DNA from: an uncultured Paracoccaceae bacterium
GTDB taxonomy: Bacteria > Pseudomonadota > Alphaproteobacteria > Rhodobacterales > Rhodobacteraceae
Assembly: GCA_947501355.1 (NCBI GenBank)
Contig: CANMVA010000001.1
Coordinates: forward strand, 62,001 to 126,000
Direction of reading: 5' to 3'
Length of the DNA: 64,000 bases
This document shows, piece after piece, positions 17,526 to 26,610 of this stretch (position 1 is its first letter; each line of letters begins with the position of its first letter). A program made the position numbers and the translations under genes. The notes beneath the pieces were generated by a model that saw only the letters and a list, made by a program, of their open reading frames with translations, was not told where the DNA came from and did no database searches.

Positions 17526-18839
17526 TTAGCCTTTGGAGAAGTCGGGATAGGCTTCCATGCCAAGCTCGGATGTATCGAGACCATTGATCTCGGCTTCTTC
17601 GCTCACACGGATACCCATCGTGGCTTTCAGGATGAACCACAGGATCAACGAGGCACCGAAGGTGAAGACACCGTAGGCCACGATACCGGTCAGCTGGGTC
17701 ATCAGAGCTGCGTCACTGTTGTAGAAGACCACAGCGATGGTGCCCCAGATACCCGCGATCAGGTGAACCGGGATCGCACCAACCACGTCGTCGATCTTGA
17801 ACTTGTCGAGCATCGGAACGGTGAAGACCACGATCAGACCACCGATGGCACCGATCCACAGCGCGCCGAACAGCGAAGGTGCCAGCGGCTCTGCGGTGAT
17901 CGACACCAGACCAGCCAGACAGCCGTTCAGAACCATCGTCAGGTCGACCTTCTTATACATCACCTGCGTCAGGATTAGCGCAGCCACACCACCGGAGGCA
18001 GCCGCCATGTTGGTGTTGGCAAAGATGCGACCCACATCGGTGATATCGCCCACGGTGCCAGCAGCAAGCTGCGAACCACCGTTGAAACCGAACCAGCCGA
18101 GCCACAGGATGAACGTACCGAGCGTGGCCAGGGCCAGGTTGGAACCGGGCATCGGAACGACCTTGCCGTCCTTGTATTTGCCGATACGCGGGCCCAGCAC
18201 GATGGCACCAGCCAACGCAGCCCAACCACCGACGGAGTGCACAACAGTCGAACCAGCGAAGTCAGAGAAGCCCATCTCGGACAGGAAGCCACCGCCCCAC
18301 TGCCAGGAACCGCTGATCGGATAGAGGATACCCGTCAGGACGATGACGAAGATCAGGAAGGGCCACAGCTTGATCCGTTCGGCCAGTGCACCGGACACGA
18401 TGGACGCGGTCGCTGCGACAAACATCAGCTGGAAGAAGAAGTCCGACGCGACAGAGGCGTAGTCCAGCGACGCGTCTGCGGCGGCAAGACCAACAGGCTC
18501 AAGCGATGTCGGGACGAAATTGCCCGAGAAGTAGCCGTTGAAATCGCCCGGATACATCAGGTTGAAGCCAACGAGCCAATACATGATCGACGCGAGGGAG
18601 AAGAGTGCGATGTTCTTGGTCAGCTGCATCGTCACGTTCTTGGAGCGCACCAGACCGGCTTCGAGCATCGCAAAGCCCGCAGCCATCCAGAACACAAGGA
18701 AACCACCCACCAGGAACAGCAGGGTGGTCATGATATAGGGGCCGATTTCGTCGAAACCCGGCGCGGCGTCTTGCGCAAAGCCAAGGCTCGGTAGCGCGAT
18801 CAACGCGGCAGCGAGCGGAAGAGTTTTTGTAAGTTTCAT
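17526..18839 (-). CDS. amt: Ammonium transporter Amt
   Basis: 437-residue trimeric inner-membrane ammonium channel with an N-terminal signal-like segment (LTKTLPLAAALIALPSLGFA) and eleven predicted membrane segments. Family signatures include the DFAGSTVVHSVGGWAALAGA stretch, with the pore His region, and GAIPVHLIAGIWGT. I chose ATG 18839, which has AGGA about 8 nt upstream; a GTG two codons earlier is too close to that site. It lies 26 bp downstream of the PII gene, the standard glnK-amt order, so ammonium uptake is gated by PII. Confidence 0.96.
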   Translation of the reverse strand: MKLTKTLPLAAALIALPSLGFAQDAAPGFDEIGPYIMTTLLFLVGGFLVFWMAAGFAMLEAGLVRSKNVTMQLTKNIALFSLASIMYWLVGFNLMYPGDFNGYFSGNFVPTSLEPVGLAAADASLDYASVASDFFFQLMFVAATASIVSGALAERIKLWPFLIFVIVLTGILYPISGSWQWGGGFLSEMGFSDFAGSTVVHSVGGWAALAGAIVLGPRIGKYKDGKVVPMPGSNLALATLGTFILWLGWFGFNGGSQLAAGTVGDITDVGRIFANTNMAAASGGVAALILTQVMYKKVDLTMVLNGCLAGLVSITAEPLAPSLFGALWIGAIGGLIVVFTVPMLDKFKIDDVVGAIPVHLIAGIWGTIAVVFYNSDAALMTQLTGIVAYGVFTFGASLILWFILKATMGIRVSEEAEINGLDTSELGMEAYPDFSKG

Positions 18840-18865
18840 GGTCACTTGTCCTATGAATGTGCGCC

Positions 18866-19204
18866 TTACAGCGCTTCTTCGTTGGTTTCGCCGGTCCGGA
18901 CGCGCACGGCGCTCTGGACATCGAGAACGAAAATCTTGCCGTCGCCGATCTTGTCGGTTTTGGCGGTCGACTGGATGGTCTCGACGACCTGATCGGCCAT
19001 CGACGCATTCACGACGATTTCGAGCTTCACTTTCGGAACGAAGTTCACGGCGTATTCGGCGCCACGGTAGATTTCGGTGTGGCCAGACTGAGAGCCGAAG
19101 CCCTTGATCTCGGTCACCATCATCCCGCGCACGCCGATGGCGGTCAGTGCTTCACGGACCTCCTCCAGCTTGAACGGTTTGATTGCTGCAATGATGAGTT
19201 TCAC
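18866..19204 (-). CDS. glnK: Nitrogen regulatory protein PII (GlnK type)
   Basis: 112-residue PII signal protein. Tyr51 in the T-loop (TEIYRGAEYAVNFVPK) is the uridylylation site; the B and C loops (GDGKIFVLDV, VRVRTGE) are intact. It senses ATP/ADP and 2-oxoglutarate and blocks Amt when nitrogen is sufficient. It is first in the glnK-amt operon. I could not find a convincing sigma-54 -24/-12 element upstream. Confidence 0.95.
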   Translation of the reverse strand: MKLIIAAIKPFKLEEVREALTAIGVRGMMVTEIKGFGSQSGHTEIYRGAEYAVNFVPKVKLEIVVNASMADQVVETIQSTAKTDKIGDGKIFVLDVQSAVRVRTGETNEEAL

Positions 19205-19494
19205 GGTTTTCCCCTTCCACGTTGCGCAAAAGCTGACCCGCAGAGGGGCCTCGCTGGGGTTACCGTGCAGGCGCAGAATGAGTCCTCAAGAGAGTCGCGC
19301 CGGGAATCTCCTTTAAGGCGATCATAAATTGCACAAAAATTATACAATTTACGCACGATGCCTAATTTGAAGGCACTTTAAAAACCGTATGAACCGGCCG
19401 CTTCCCGCTCTACAAACGGCGCAAGAGGCGTTAAGATCACTTTAAAAGACGTGAAAACAATCATGAACATTCGCTGAAACGGGCAGGCCGTCGC
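19205..19494. promoter_or_regulatory. AT-rich intergenic region between glnK (-) and the class A PBP (+)
   Basis: 290-bp gap. At 19321-19350 there is an AT-rich island containing AAATTG (19326-19331) and its inverted partner CAATTT (19345-19350). No gene is visible. It must hold the divergent promoters of glnK-amt and the penicillin-binding protein. Confidence 0.5.
19431..19445. promoter_or_regulatory. TTAA-N7-TTAA, candidate CtrA box upstream of the PBP gene
   Basis: TTAAGATCACTTTAA matches the alphaproteobacterial CtrA consensus TTAA-N7-TTAA exactly. It ends 49 bp before the PBP ATG, where an activator site could work. The local sequence is AT-rich, so chance occurrence is possible. Confidence 0.35.
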
Positions 19495-21651
19495 ATGAGC
19501 ACCAAAAGACCAGGCAAGCCGCCTTTGGTGGCGGAAAAGCGCTATAAACCAAAGGCCCCGGCCCAAAAGCGCAAGCGCAAGCCTGCGGCGAAATCCCGGC
19601 GCAAAACGTCACGCATTCCGGGGCTGAGCCTTTTGACCGGCTTTCTGCGCTGGGTCTGGCGCATCCTTTTTGGGCTTGGTTGGCGTCTGACTTTTGTTGT
19701 TGCTCTTCTCGTGGGCAGCGGCGTGCTGTATTTCTATGCAACCCTCCCGGACGCCACCAAGCTTGTGGATGGCCGCGCCCGCGGATCGGTCACGATGCTG
19801 GACCGCAATGGTGAGGTCTATGCGTGGCGCGGCGATCAGTTTGGCGGGATGGTCACCGCCGATTCCGTTTCCAAGCACCTGAAAAACGCAGTCGTCGCGA
19901 CCGAGGACAAGCGCTTTTACCGGCATCTGGGCATCTCGCCGCGCGGTGTGGCCTCTGCGGTGCGCATCAACCTGCGCGAAGGGCGCGGGCCGCTCTCTGG
20001 CCACGGCGGCTCGACCATCACGCAGCAAACGGCGAAGCTCTTGTGCCTTGGCGTACCTTACGTGCCCACCGAATGGGAAAGCGAAGCGGCTTACGAGGCC
20101 GACTGCCGTCGCGGCACACTATGGCGAAAGATCAAGGAAGCCACTTTCGCACTGGCGATGGAGGCCAAGTATACCAAGGATGAGATCCTCACGATCTATC
20201 TGAACCGCGCCTTTCTAGGTGCCGGGTCGCGGGGATTTGAGGCCGCAAGCCAGCGCTACTTCGGCAAATCCGCCGCCGAGGTTGCCCCGTCGGAAGCCGC
20301 CATGCTGGCAGGCCTTCTGATCGCGCCGTCCCGGTTTGCCCCCACCAACAACCTTGAGCGTGCACAGAACCGTGCCAATGTCATTGTCGGGCTGATGGAA
20401 GATCAAGGCTATCTGTCCGCCTCTGCCGCGAGCAATGCCCGCCAGAACCCGGCGCAACTGTCGCAAGCGGCCTCTGCCCGTGCGGGCGGCTACTTCGCCG
20501 ATTGGGTCATGCAAAGCGGACCTGAGTTCTTCACCCGCAACACCACCGAAGATGTGATCATCCGCACCACGCTGGACCAGCGCATCCAAACCGCTGCCGA
20601 AGACGCGTTGAAAGAAGTGTTCGAGACGCAGGTGCGCGAAGGCTCCAAAGCCGAAGCCGCCATCGTCGTGATGTCCGCTGACGGCGCTGTGCGTGGCATG
20701 GTCGGCGGGCGCGAGACGAAAGTGTCTGGCGCGTTCAACCGGGCGACACAAGCGCGGCGGCAGACGGGTTCGGCCTTCAAGCCCTTCGTTTATGCCACCG
20801 CGCTTGAGCTGGGCTATAACTTCAACGATCTGGTCGAAGACACGCCGCTGACCATGAACATCCCCGGCTCTGGCCCTTGGACGCCCAAGAACTACACCAA
20901 CGATTTCAAAGGCACCGTCACGCTGACCCGTGCCTTGGCGGAATCGCTGAACATTCCGGCGGTGCGCGTCTCCGAAGGCGTGGGCCGCGATCTTGTCGAG
21001 AAGGTCGCCGCCGATTTCGGGATCAAGAGCGAGATCGCCGTCGGTCCCGCGATTGCGCTTGGCACGTCCGAGGCAACGCTGGTTGAGATGACCGGCGCTT
21101 ATGCGGGCATCCTGAACGGCGGCTCCAGCGTGACGCCTTACGGTCTGGTCTCGCTCCGCCTGCAGGGCGACAGCAGTGATCTGATGGACAATCCCGGCGG
21201 CATTGGCGAGCGCGTGATCCGCGAGGATGCCGCACGGCAGCTGACCTATATGATGAGCAAGGTGATCACCGAAGGCACCGGGCGTCGGGCTGCCCTTTCA
21301 GGACGAGAGGCGGCGGGCAAATCCGGCACCACTCAGGCCGCGCGGGACGCGTGGTTCATCGGGTTTACGGCGGATTACGTGGTCGGCGTCTGGATGGGCT
21401 ATGACGACAACACGCCGCTTACCGGCGTGACGGGTGGCGGGCTTCCGGCAGAGATTTGGCGCCAGACGATGGAGCGTGTGCATCAGGGCGTTGAGCCCAA
21501 ACCCCTGCCGATGATCCGGCCTGCGCCTCAAACAGTGCGGCAACCCTCTGTGCAGAATACCCGTTCGGGTCAGCAACGCAGGCAGCAGCCTGCCTCCCTC
21601 GAAGAGGGTATTCTGAACATTCTAAACGGATTGCTGGGCGGGAACCGTTAA
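19495..21651 (+). CDS. Class A penicillin-binding protein (GT51 transglycosylase + transpeptidase)
   Basis: 718-residue inner-membrane peptidoglycan polymerase. It has a basic cytosolic tail (about 45 residues, many Lys/Arg) and one membrane anchor (LTFVVALLVGSGVLYFYA). The GT51 domain has catalytic Glu in VVATEDKRFYRHLGI and GGSTITQQTAK. The transpeptidase domain has Ser in TGSAFKPFVYA, SLN, and KSGTT. The C-terminal tail is Gln/Arg-rich. Closest to the PBP1a/1c group. The 3' end overlaps the convergent mlaC by 4 nt. A TTAA-N7-TTAA site lies upstream. Confidence 0.93.
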   Translation: MSTKRPGKPPLVAEKRYKPKAPAQKRKRKPAAKSRRKTSRIPGLSLLTGFLRWVWRILFGLGWRLTFVVALLVGSGVLYFYATLPDATKLVDGRARGSVTMLDRNGEVYAWRGDQFGGMVTADSVSKHLKNAVVATEDKRFYRHLGISPRGVASAVRINLREGRGPLSGHGGSTITQQTAKLLCLGVPYVPTEWESEAAYEADCRRGTLWRKIKEATFALAMEAKYTKDEILTIYLNRAFLGAGSRGFEAASQRYFGKSAAEVAPSEAAMLAGLLIAPSRFAPTNNLERAQNRANVIVGLMEDQGYLSASAASNARQNPAQLSQAASARAGGYFADWVMQSGPEFFTRNTTEDVIIRTTLDQRIQTAAEDALKEVFETQVREGSKAEAAIVVMSADGAVRGMVGGRETKVSGAFNRATQARRQTGSAFKPFVYATALELGYNFNDLVEDTPLTMNIPGSGPWTPKNYTNDFKGTVTLTRALAESLNIPAVRVSEGVGRDLVEKVAADFGIKSEIAVGPAIALGTSEATLVEMTGAYAGILNGGSSVTPYGLVSLRLQGDSSDLMDNPGGIGERVIREDAARQLTYMMSKVITEGTGRRAALSGREAAGKSGTTQAARDAWFIGFTADYVVGVWMGYDDNTPLTGVTGGGLPAEIWRQTMERVHQGVEPKPLPMIRPAPQTVRQPSVQNTRSGQQRRQQPASLEEGILNILNGLLGGNR

Positions 21652-22253
21652 CCTGCGCGGCGCAGGTCCTGGATCAACGCGTCGACATTGCCGCCGCGGC
21701 GGTCCAGCATTGCGCCGATTTCAACCTTTTCGGTCTGAAACAGGTTCACGCCTTCGATCAGCAGATTGACGAACTTGTCGCGGCCCGACCGGTCGGACAC
21801 AAGGAACGTCACGTTGAACGGTGACTGCCCCGGCAGATAGGCCAAGGTGCGCACCTCAATCAGACGGGAGCGCTGTCGGGTGTCCTTCACTTCGATCCGA
21901 CCACCGGCGAACTCGCGAAACCGCTTGCCGTATTTGCGCGCCATGTAGCCGGTGAAGGCTTGGGTAAACGCGCTGCGCTGCGCGGCACTTGCGGAGCGTG
22001 CGGGCGGGCCAAGCGCCGAAATGGCGATGGTCGGCACATCGCCATAGCGTGCGAAGATGCCCTCAAAATCGCGGATCATCGCGCTCTCAGATTTCCCCGA
22101 GGCGATCACCGCGTTGATGTCGGCAACCGCACGTTCCACCAATGTCTTCGCTGCGGCCTCGCTGAGTGCCAGAGCGGGTGTTGCCAGAAGTCCTGCGCCC
22201 AGTCCGGCCAGAACGATCCGGCGGGACGGTTTACTGAAGGGGGAGTGAGTCAT
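21648..22253 (-). CDS. mlaC: MlaC-type phospholipid-binding periplasmic protein
   Basis: 201-residue MlaC/Ttg2D-family protein with a twin-arginine-like signal (PSRRIVLAGLGAGLLATPALA). It contains the family segments FEGIFARYGDVPTIA, AFTGYMARKYGKRF, and the C-terminal VNLFQTEKVEIGAMLDRRGGNVDALIQDLR. It shuttles phospholipids between MlaA at the outer membrane and an inner-membrane ABC complex. ATG 22253 gives the signal peptide near the N-terminus; the frame begins 15 codons earlier. It overlaps mlaA by 23 nt. The ABC components MlaFEDB are not in the window. Confidence 0.88.
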   Translation of the reverse strand: MTHSPFSKPSRRIVLAGLGAGLLATPALALSEAAAKTLVERAVADINAVIASGKSESAMIRDFEGIFARYGDVPTIAISALGPPARSASAAQRSAFTQAFTGYMARKYGKRFREFAGGRIEVKDTRQRSRLIEVRTLAYLPGQSPFNVTFLVSDRSGRDKFVNLLIEGVNLFQTEKVEIGAMLDRRGGNVDALIQDLRRAG

Positions 22254-22992
22254 AGGGGTCCTCGAACGGGTCAAGATCGGTGCCGGTCGAATCGACACCC
22301 AGTTTGAAACGGCGGTTCTGCAGATAGATCAGACGCGCCTGCGCGTAGCTGTCGGCGCTGTCATAAAGAATGCTGTCGATCGTATCGGACAAGGTGTAGC
22401 GCGTGCCAAAGCCCGACGCGACATTCGCGGCGGTCTGCGCAGTGGCTCCGGGGCCCTCCAGAACAGTGCTCAGAGGATTGGTGAAGAGATCAACAACTTT
22501 GCCAGCCGCATGCCGTTCGGTCACCGGGCCCACCACGGGCAATTCACCGTAAACGCCTTCGGGGACCCCCCAGACATAAAGCGTTTCGCCAAAATCGGTA
22601 TCGCGATCCTCGAGCCCCATATCGGTGGCCGGATCAAGGAAACCGCCCAAACCGAAGATCGCATTCACAAGGAACCGGAACGTGCTGTGACCTGCGTTTT
22701 CAATCCGGCCCTGCAGCAGTGAGTTTACCACATCCGCAGGCTGGTTCAGCGTATTGGCGAAATTCGAGATCCCGTTGCGCGCACGCTCTGGCACCACGGT
22801 GCCATAGGCGTTCGAGGTCGGGCGCAGCACAATACGGTCGATGCCGCGGTTGAACTCGTGGGTTTGCCGGTTCGTTTGTTCATACGGGTCATTGATCCCG
22901 TTCGGTTGGCTCGGGGTGGAACAGGCGGATACCAAAAGAACAGCTCCAAGGAGCGCGATCCGCTTGAACGAGGATGTGGCAGCGTCAAACAC
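22231..22992 (-). CDS. mlaA: MlaA (VacJ) outer-membrane lipoprotein
   Basis: 253-residue lipoprotein with lipobox LVSAC (Cys24). Family motifs include DPYEQTNRQTHEFNRGIDR, VPERARNGISNFANTLNQP, TFRFLVNAIFGLGGFLDPATDMG, and YVWGVPEGVYGELPVVGP. It removes mislocalised phospholipids from the outer leaflet of the outer membrane and hands them to MlaC, whose gene overlaps its 3' end. Usual family length is about 250. Confidence 0.95.
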   Translation of the reverse strand: MFDAATSSFKRIALLGAVLLVSACSTPSQPNGINDPYEQTNRQTHEFNRGIDRIVLRPTSNAYGTVVPERARNGISNFANTLNQPADVVNSLLQGRIENAGHSTFRFLVNAIFGLGGFLDPATDMGLEDRDTDFGETLYVWGVPEGVYGELPVVGPVTERHAAGKVVDLFTNPLSTVLEGPGATAQTAANVASGFGTRYTLSDTIDSILYDSADSYAQARLIYLQNRRFKLGVDSTGTDLDPFEDPYDSLPLQ

Positions 22993-23186
22993 AAATAGTC
23001 TCTTTCAAATGCAGGTGCAGAATTTCACATAGCGAATATTGCCGCAATCCCTACAGATTTTTTTTCACGGTCCCGTGCGTGATGCAATTTTGTGACCGTT
23101 TCACGACACCCTCGGAAGAAAGAGGGCTTTCCGAAGCCTTCTCAGGGCGCTAGCGTTTTCTCATAGCCGAAAGAGGAGCTTAAATA

Positions 23187-23651
23187 ATGAGCAGTTACGA
23201 AGCCAAACTGGCCGAGATGGGCGTGACCTTGCCGGACGCCTCCGCGCCATTGGCTAATTATGTGCCATTCGTGCAGGTGGGCGATCTGGTGCATGTATCG
23301 GGACAGATTTCCAACGGGCCGGACGGGTTTCTAACGGGCAAGCTGGGGTCCGATATGTCGGTTGAGGAGGGTGCATCGGCGGCAAAATTCTGTGCGATCA
23401 GCCTGTTGGCGCAGGTCAAAGCAGCCTGCGATGGCGATCTGGACCGGCTGGTGCGCGTCGTCAAACTGGTCGGCTTTGTCAATTCGACACAGGATTTCAC
23501 CGACCAGCCCAAGGTGATCAATGGCGCGTCGGATTTCATCGCAGAGGCTTTGGGCGATGCGGGTCGCCATGCGCGCTCAGCCGTCTCGGCGGCCTCCCTG
23601 CCCTTCGGCGTCGCGGTCGAGATCGAAGGCATCTTCCAGATCAAAGGCTGA
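23187..23651 (+). CDS. RidA-family protein (YjgF/YER057c/UK114)
   Basis: 154-residue trimeric chorismate-mutase-like fold. RidA proteins hydrolyse reactive 2-aminoacrylate and related enamines. Family segments are FVQVGDLVHVSGQI, GFVNSTQDFTDQPKVINGASDFI, and RHARSAVSAASLPFGVAVEIEGIF, which contains the conserved Arg and Glu. This longer subgroup (about 150 aa) is often called YjgH-like or RidA-other, so imine deaminase activity is not certain. The stop overlaps the GDPD start (TGATG). Confidence 0.9.
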   Translation: MSSYEAKLAEMGVTLPDASAPLANYVPFVQVGDLVHVSGQISNGPDGFLTGKLGSDMSVEEGASAAKFCAISLLAQVKAACDGDLDRLVRVVKLVGFVNSTQDFTDQPKVINGASDFIAEALGDAGRHARSAVSAASLPFGVAVEIEGIFQIKG

Positions 23652-24400
23652 TGCTGGACCCGCGCTTTTTCGCCCGGCCCATCGCGCATCGGGGCTATCA
23701 CGACCGGACGCGCGGTCGGGTTGAAAACAGCCGCGCTGCCTTTGGCGCGGCGATGGCCCATGGCTATGGGATTGAGCTGGATTTGCAGCTGAGCGCCGAT
23801 GGCGAGGCCGTAGTTTTTCACGACTACGATCTGTCCCGCCTAACCGATCTGCGCGGCCCCGTGCGCCAGCGCCCGATGGATAATCTGAGGTCGATCAAGC
23901 TGAGCGGATCAGAGGACGTCATTGCGTCTCTGCCCGAGGTTCTAGATCAAGTCGCGGGCCGCGTTCCTTTGTTGATTGAGCTCAAGGACCAGGACGGCGC
24001 GATGGGCGCGGATGTCGGGGATATGGAAGCGGCTGTCGCCGATGCGCTGACAGGCTATGACGGCCCCGTCGCACTGATGTCGTTCAACCCGCATTCGGTC
24101 CGCACCCTCGCAGCACTTGTGCCGAACGTGCCCCTTGGCCTCGTCACCTGTGCCTTTGAGGCCGATGATTGGCCCACTCTGCCCTCCGAGACGCGCGCAC
24201 TTCTTAGAAACATCCCCGACTACACGCGGGTCGGCGCGTGTTTCATCAGCCATGATGCCCGCGATCTGGACGCCCCCCGCGTCGCATCTCTGAAAGCCGA
24301 AGGGGCAAAGGTGTTCTGCTGGACGATCCGCTCGCCCGAAGCAGAGGCTGAAGCAAGGCGCATCGCCGACAACGTCACTTTTGAAGGCTATGTCGCTTGA
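23651..24400 (+). CDS. Glycerophosphodiester phosphodiesterase
   Basis: 249-residue GDPD TIM-barrel enzyme. The N-terminal metal/catalytic motifs IAHRGYHDRTRGRVENSRAA, then IELDLQLSADGEAVVFHDYDL, are complete. It hydrolyses glycerophosphodiesters to glycerol-3-phosphate and an alcohol. It lacks a signal peptide and so is probably cytosolic, UgpQ-like. It is translationally coupled to RidA and followed after 48 bp by the FemAB-like gene. Confidence 0.92.
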   Translation: MLDPRFFARPIAHRGYHDRTRGRVENSRAAFGAAMAHGYGIELDLQLSADGEAVVFHDYDLSRLTDLRGPVRQRPMDNLRSIKLSGSEDVIASLPEVLDQVAGRVPLLIELKDQDGAMGADVGDMEAAVADALTGYDGPVALMSFNPHSVRTLAALVPNVPLGLVTCAFEADDWPTLPSETRALLRNIPDYTRVGACFISHDARDLDAPRVASLKAEGAKVFCWTIRSPEAEAEARRIADNVTFEGYVA

Positions 24401-24448
24401 CGGCAGCCCCTGCGGCTCCAATTTGCGACCTATCCCAAGGAGATCGGC

Positions 24449-25648
24449 ATGACCGCCCCTGACCCCGCTCCCTCTGCGCAACAGGTTGAGATCCGTGTGC
24501 TTTCCCGGCTTGATCAGATTGGACAAGCCGACTGGGATGCCTGTGCCGTGCATAGCGACGGGCGACCAGAGGATCCCTTCACCACCTACCGCTTCCTTAA
24601 AGCGCTTGAGGACAGCGGATCGGTCGGTGCCCGGACAGGGTGGGACGCGAATTATCTGCAAGCGGTGATCGACGGACAGACCATCGGCGTAGCCCCGCTT
24701 TACGCGAAGAACCACTCTCAGGGCGAATACATCTTCGATCACAACTGGGCGCATGCCTATGAGCGTGCGGGCGGGCGCTATTACCCGAAGCTGCAGATCG
24801 CTGTGCCGCATACCCCCGCCACCGGGCGGCGCTTTCTGACCCGCCCCGGCTACGAGGCCCAAGGGCAATCCGCGCTGGTCCAAGGGGCCGTGCAACTGGC
24901 TTCCAATAACGAGGTATCCTCCCTCCACATCACGTTCTGCACGGACGAAGAAGCGCAGGCCGGCACCGATATGGGCCTGATGCGCCGCGCCAGCCAGCAG
25001 TTTCACTGGTTCAACGACGGTTATGCAGATTTCGACGGCTTCCTCGGCGCGCTGAGTTCGCGCAAGCGCAAGAACATCCGCAAGGAACGCGCCCGCGCGC
25101 AGGATTTCGGCGGACGGATCGTGGCGCTGACAGGCGAACAGATCGAGCCGCATCACTGGGACGCGTTCTGGGTCTTCTACCAAGATACCGGCGCGCGCAA
25201 ATGGGGCACGCCTTACCTGACCCGCGCCTTTTTCGACCGCGCGCAGGAAACGCTGCGCGATGACATGCTGCTGGTGCTTGCCGAACAGGATGGCCGCTAC
25301 GTCGCGGGGGCGCTCAACTTCATCGGCGCAGACGTGCTTTATGGCCGCTACTGGGGCTGCGTCGAAGACCACCCCTGCCTGCATTTTGAGCTGTGCTACT
25401 ATCAGGCCATCGACTTCGCGATTGCCCACGGGCTTTCTCGTGTCGAGGCGGGCGCCCAAGGTGCCCATAAACTCGCACGCGGCTATATGCCCGTCACGAC
25501 CCACTCACTGCACTGGTTCGGAGATCCCGGTTTCTCAGATGCCATCGCGCGCTATCTGGACGCCGAAAAAGACGCTGTCGACGAGGAGATCGAGATCATG
25601 ACGGACTATGGCCCATTCAAGAAAGCCCAAGTGGAGGAACAGGAATGA
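24449..25648 (+). CDS. FemAB-like GNAT-fold acyltransferase (PF04339 type)
   Basis: 399-residue protein of the peptidogalycan/FemAB-like acyltransferase family, a double GNAT fold. Typical stretches are [23 protein letters not shown]-type [33 protein letters not shown] (both in the N-terminal half), [16 protein letters not shown] and [18 protein letters not shown]. Substrate unknown; cell-envelope amino-acyl transfer is only a family suggestion. It overlaps the pterin dehydratase start by 4 nt (ATGA). Confidence 0.85.
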   Translation: MTAPDPAPSAQQVEIRVLSRLDQIGQADWDACAVHSDGRPEDPFTTYRFLKALEDSGSVGARTGWDANYLQAVIDGQTIGVAPLYAKNHSQGEYIFDHNWAHAYERAGGRYYPKLQIAVPHTPATGRRFLTRPGYEAQGQSALVQGAVQLASNNEVSSLHITFCTDEEAQAGTDMGLMRRASQQFHWFNDGYADFDGFLGALSSRKRKNIRKERARAQDFGGRIVALTGEQIEPHHWDAFWVFYQDTGARKWGTPYLTRAFFDRAQETLRDDMLLVLAEQDGRYVAGALNFIGADVLYGRYWGCVEDHPCLHFELCYYQAIDFAIAHGLSRVEAGAQGAHKLARGYMPVTTHSLHWFGDPGFSDAIARYLDAEKDAVDEEIEIMTDYGPFKKAQVEEQE

Positions 25649-25938
25649 CCGAAAAGCTTACCGCCGAAGAGGCATCCACCGAACTGCCCATGCTTGAGAC
25701 CGCCGGCTGGGAACAGGACGGCGACGCGATCAAGAAAACCTTTGAGTTCGCGAATTTCGTCGAGGCCTTCGGCTTCATGTCTCGCGCCGCCCTCTGGGCC
25801 GAGAAGATGGATCACCACCCCGAATGGTTCAACGTCTACAAAACCGTCGATGTGCGCCTCACGACCCATGACGCGGGCGGCTTGTCGATGCTGGATGTCA
25901 AGCTGGCCAAGAAGATGGACGTGCTCGCCCAGGGCTGA
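25645..25938 (+). CDS. phhB: 4a-Hydroxytetrahydrobiopterin dehydratase (PCD/DCoH)
   Basis: 97-residue pterin-4a-carbinolamine dehydratase with the family core [43 protein letters not shown], whose catalytic HH.EW motif is intact. It regenerates tetrahydropterin used by phenylalanine hydroxylase, though no phhA is nearby; in many bacteria the protein is linked instead to molybdopterin metabolism. It is coupled by ATGA to the FemAB-like gene. Confidence 0.93.
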   Translation: MTEKLTAEEASTELPMLETAGWEQDGDAIKKTFEFANFVEAFGFMSRAALWAEKMDHHPEWFNVYKTVDVRLTTHDAGGLSMLDVKLAKKMDVLAQG

Positions 25939-25941
25939 CCA

Positions 25942-25990
25942 CTTCTTTTGTGCCCAAATACCTCCGGGGGTGCGGGGGCAGAGCCCCCGC
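25942..25990 (+). repeat. Dispersed 3'-end repeat with GC hairpin
   Basis: CTTCTTTTGTGCCCAAATAC starts 4 bp after the phhB stop, then CTCCGGGGG and a perfect hairpin GCGGGGGC-aga-GCCCCCGC (25972-25979 with 25983-25990). The same AGA-type loop and GGGGC/GCCCC stem occurs in the copies at 28554 and 39301. Confidence 0.7.
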
Positions 25991-26034
25991 GGAGCAACGC
26001 GGCGAAGCCGCGGCGCAATCCCTCTCATAAAAGC

Positions 26035-26523
26035 CTAAACGGCCTCCAACAAAGCCTCGCCAGCAGAGACTTCGCACTCGCCCGGACTGGCCTCTTCGTT
26101 CAGCACTTTGACCACGCCATCTTCAACCAGCATCGCATAGCGCTTGGAGCGCGCCACAAGACCCGCAGGTGGCGCGTCAAAATCCATCCCAATCGCTTTG
26201 GTAAACGCGCTTTCCGCATCACCGAGCATGGTGATGCCCGCGTCCGCAGCACCCGTATCCGCGCCCCAGGCTTTCATGACGAACGGATCATTGACCGATA
26301 CGCAAATGATCTCGTCCACGCCCTTCGCGTCAAACTGATCCTTGGTGCGCACAAAGCTCGGCACATGCGCGGAATGGCAGGTAGGCGTATACGCGCCCGG
26401 CACCGCAAAGATCACAACCTTGCGGCCTTTCACCTTCTCGGCCATGGACACGGCCTCCGGCCCGTCCGCGCCAAGTTGAACCAAAGTTGCATCGGGCAGC
26501 GTGTCGCCTACGGAAATCGTCAT
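26035..26523 (-). CDS. Peroxiredoxin (Prx5 type)
   Basis: 162-residue Prx5/AhpC-TSA thiol peroxidase. The active site PGAYTPTCHSAHVPSF carries the peroxidatic Cys. The protein reduces peroxides using glutathione/glutaredoxin or thioredoxin. ATG 26523 (MTISVGDTLPD) has GAGGGG 7 nt upstream and matches homologue N-termini; the longer frame overlaps the divergent ferredoxin reductase gene. It is divergent from that reductase with only 87 bp between the starts, so regulation is probably shared. Confidence 0.93.
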   Translation of the reverse strand: MTISVGDTLPDATLVQLGADGPEAVSMAEKVKGRKVVIFAVPGAYTPTCHSAHVPSFVRTKDQFDAKGVDEIICVSVNDPFVMKAWGADTGAADAGITMLGDAESAFTKAIGMDFDAPPAGLVARSKRYAMLVEDGVVKVLNEEASPGECEVSAGEALLEAV

Positions 26524-26610
26524 GTCATGTCCCCTCGAGAATTGCATTGTATTGAAACCCACATATAGGGTCCGGCTAACAGGCTGACCAGTTGCAAGGA
26601 ACGTTTCGCC

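Noticed and set aside
19205-19380. Sigma-54 promoter for glnK-amt
   Set aside because: Expected in nitrogen genes, but no GG/GC -24/-12 element with proper spacing is visible.
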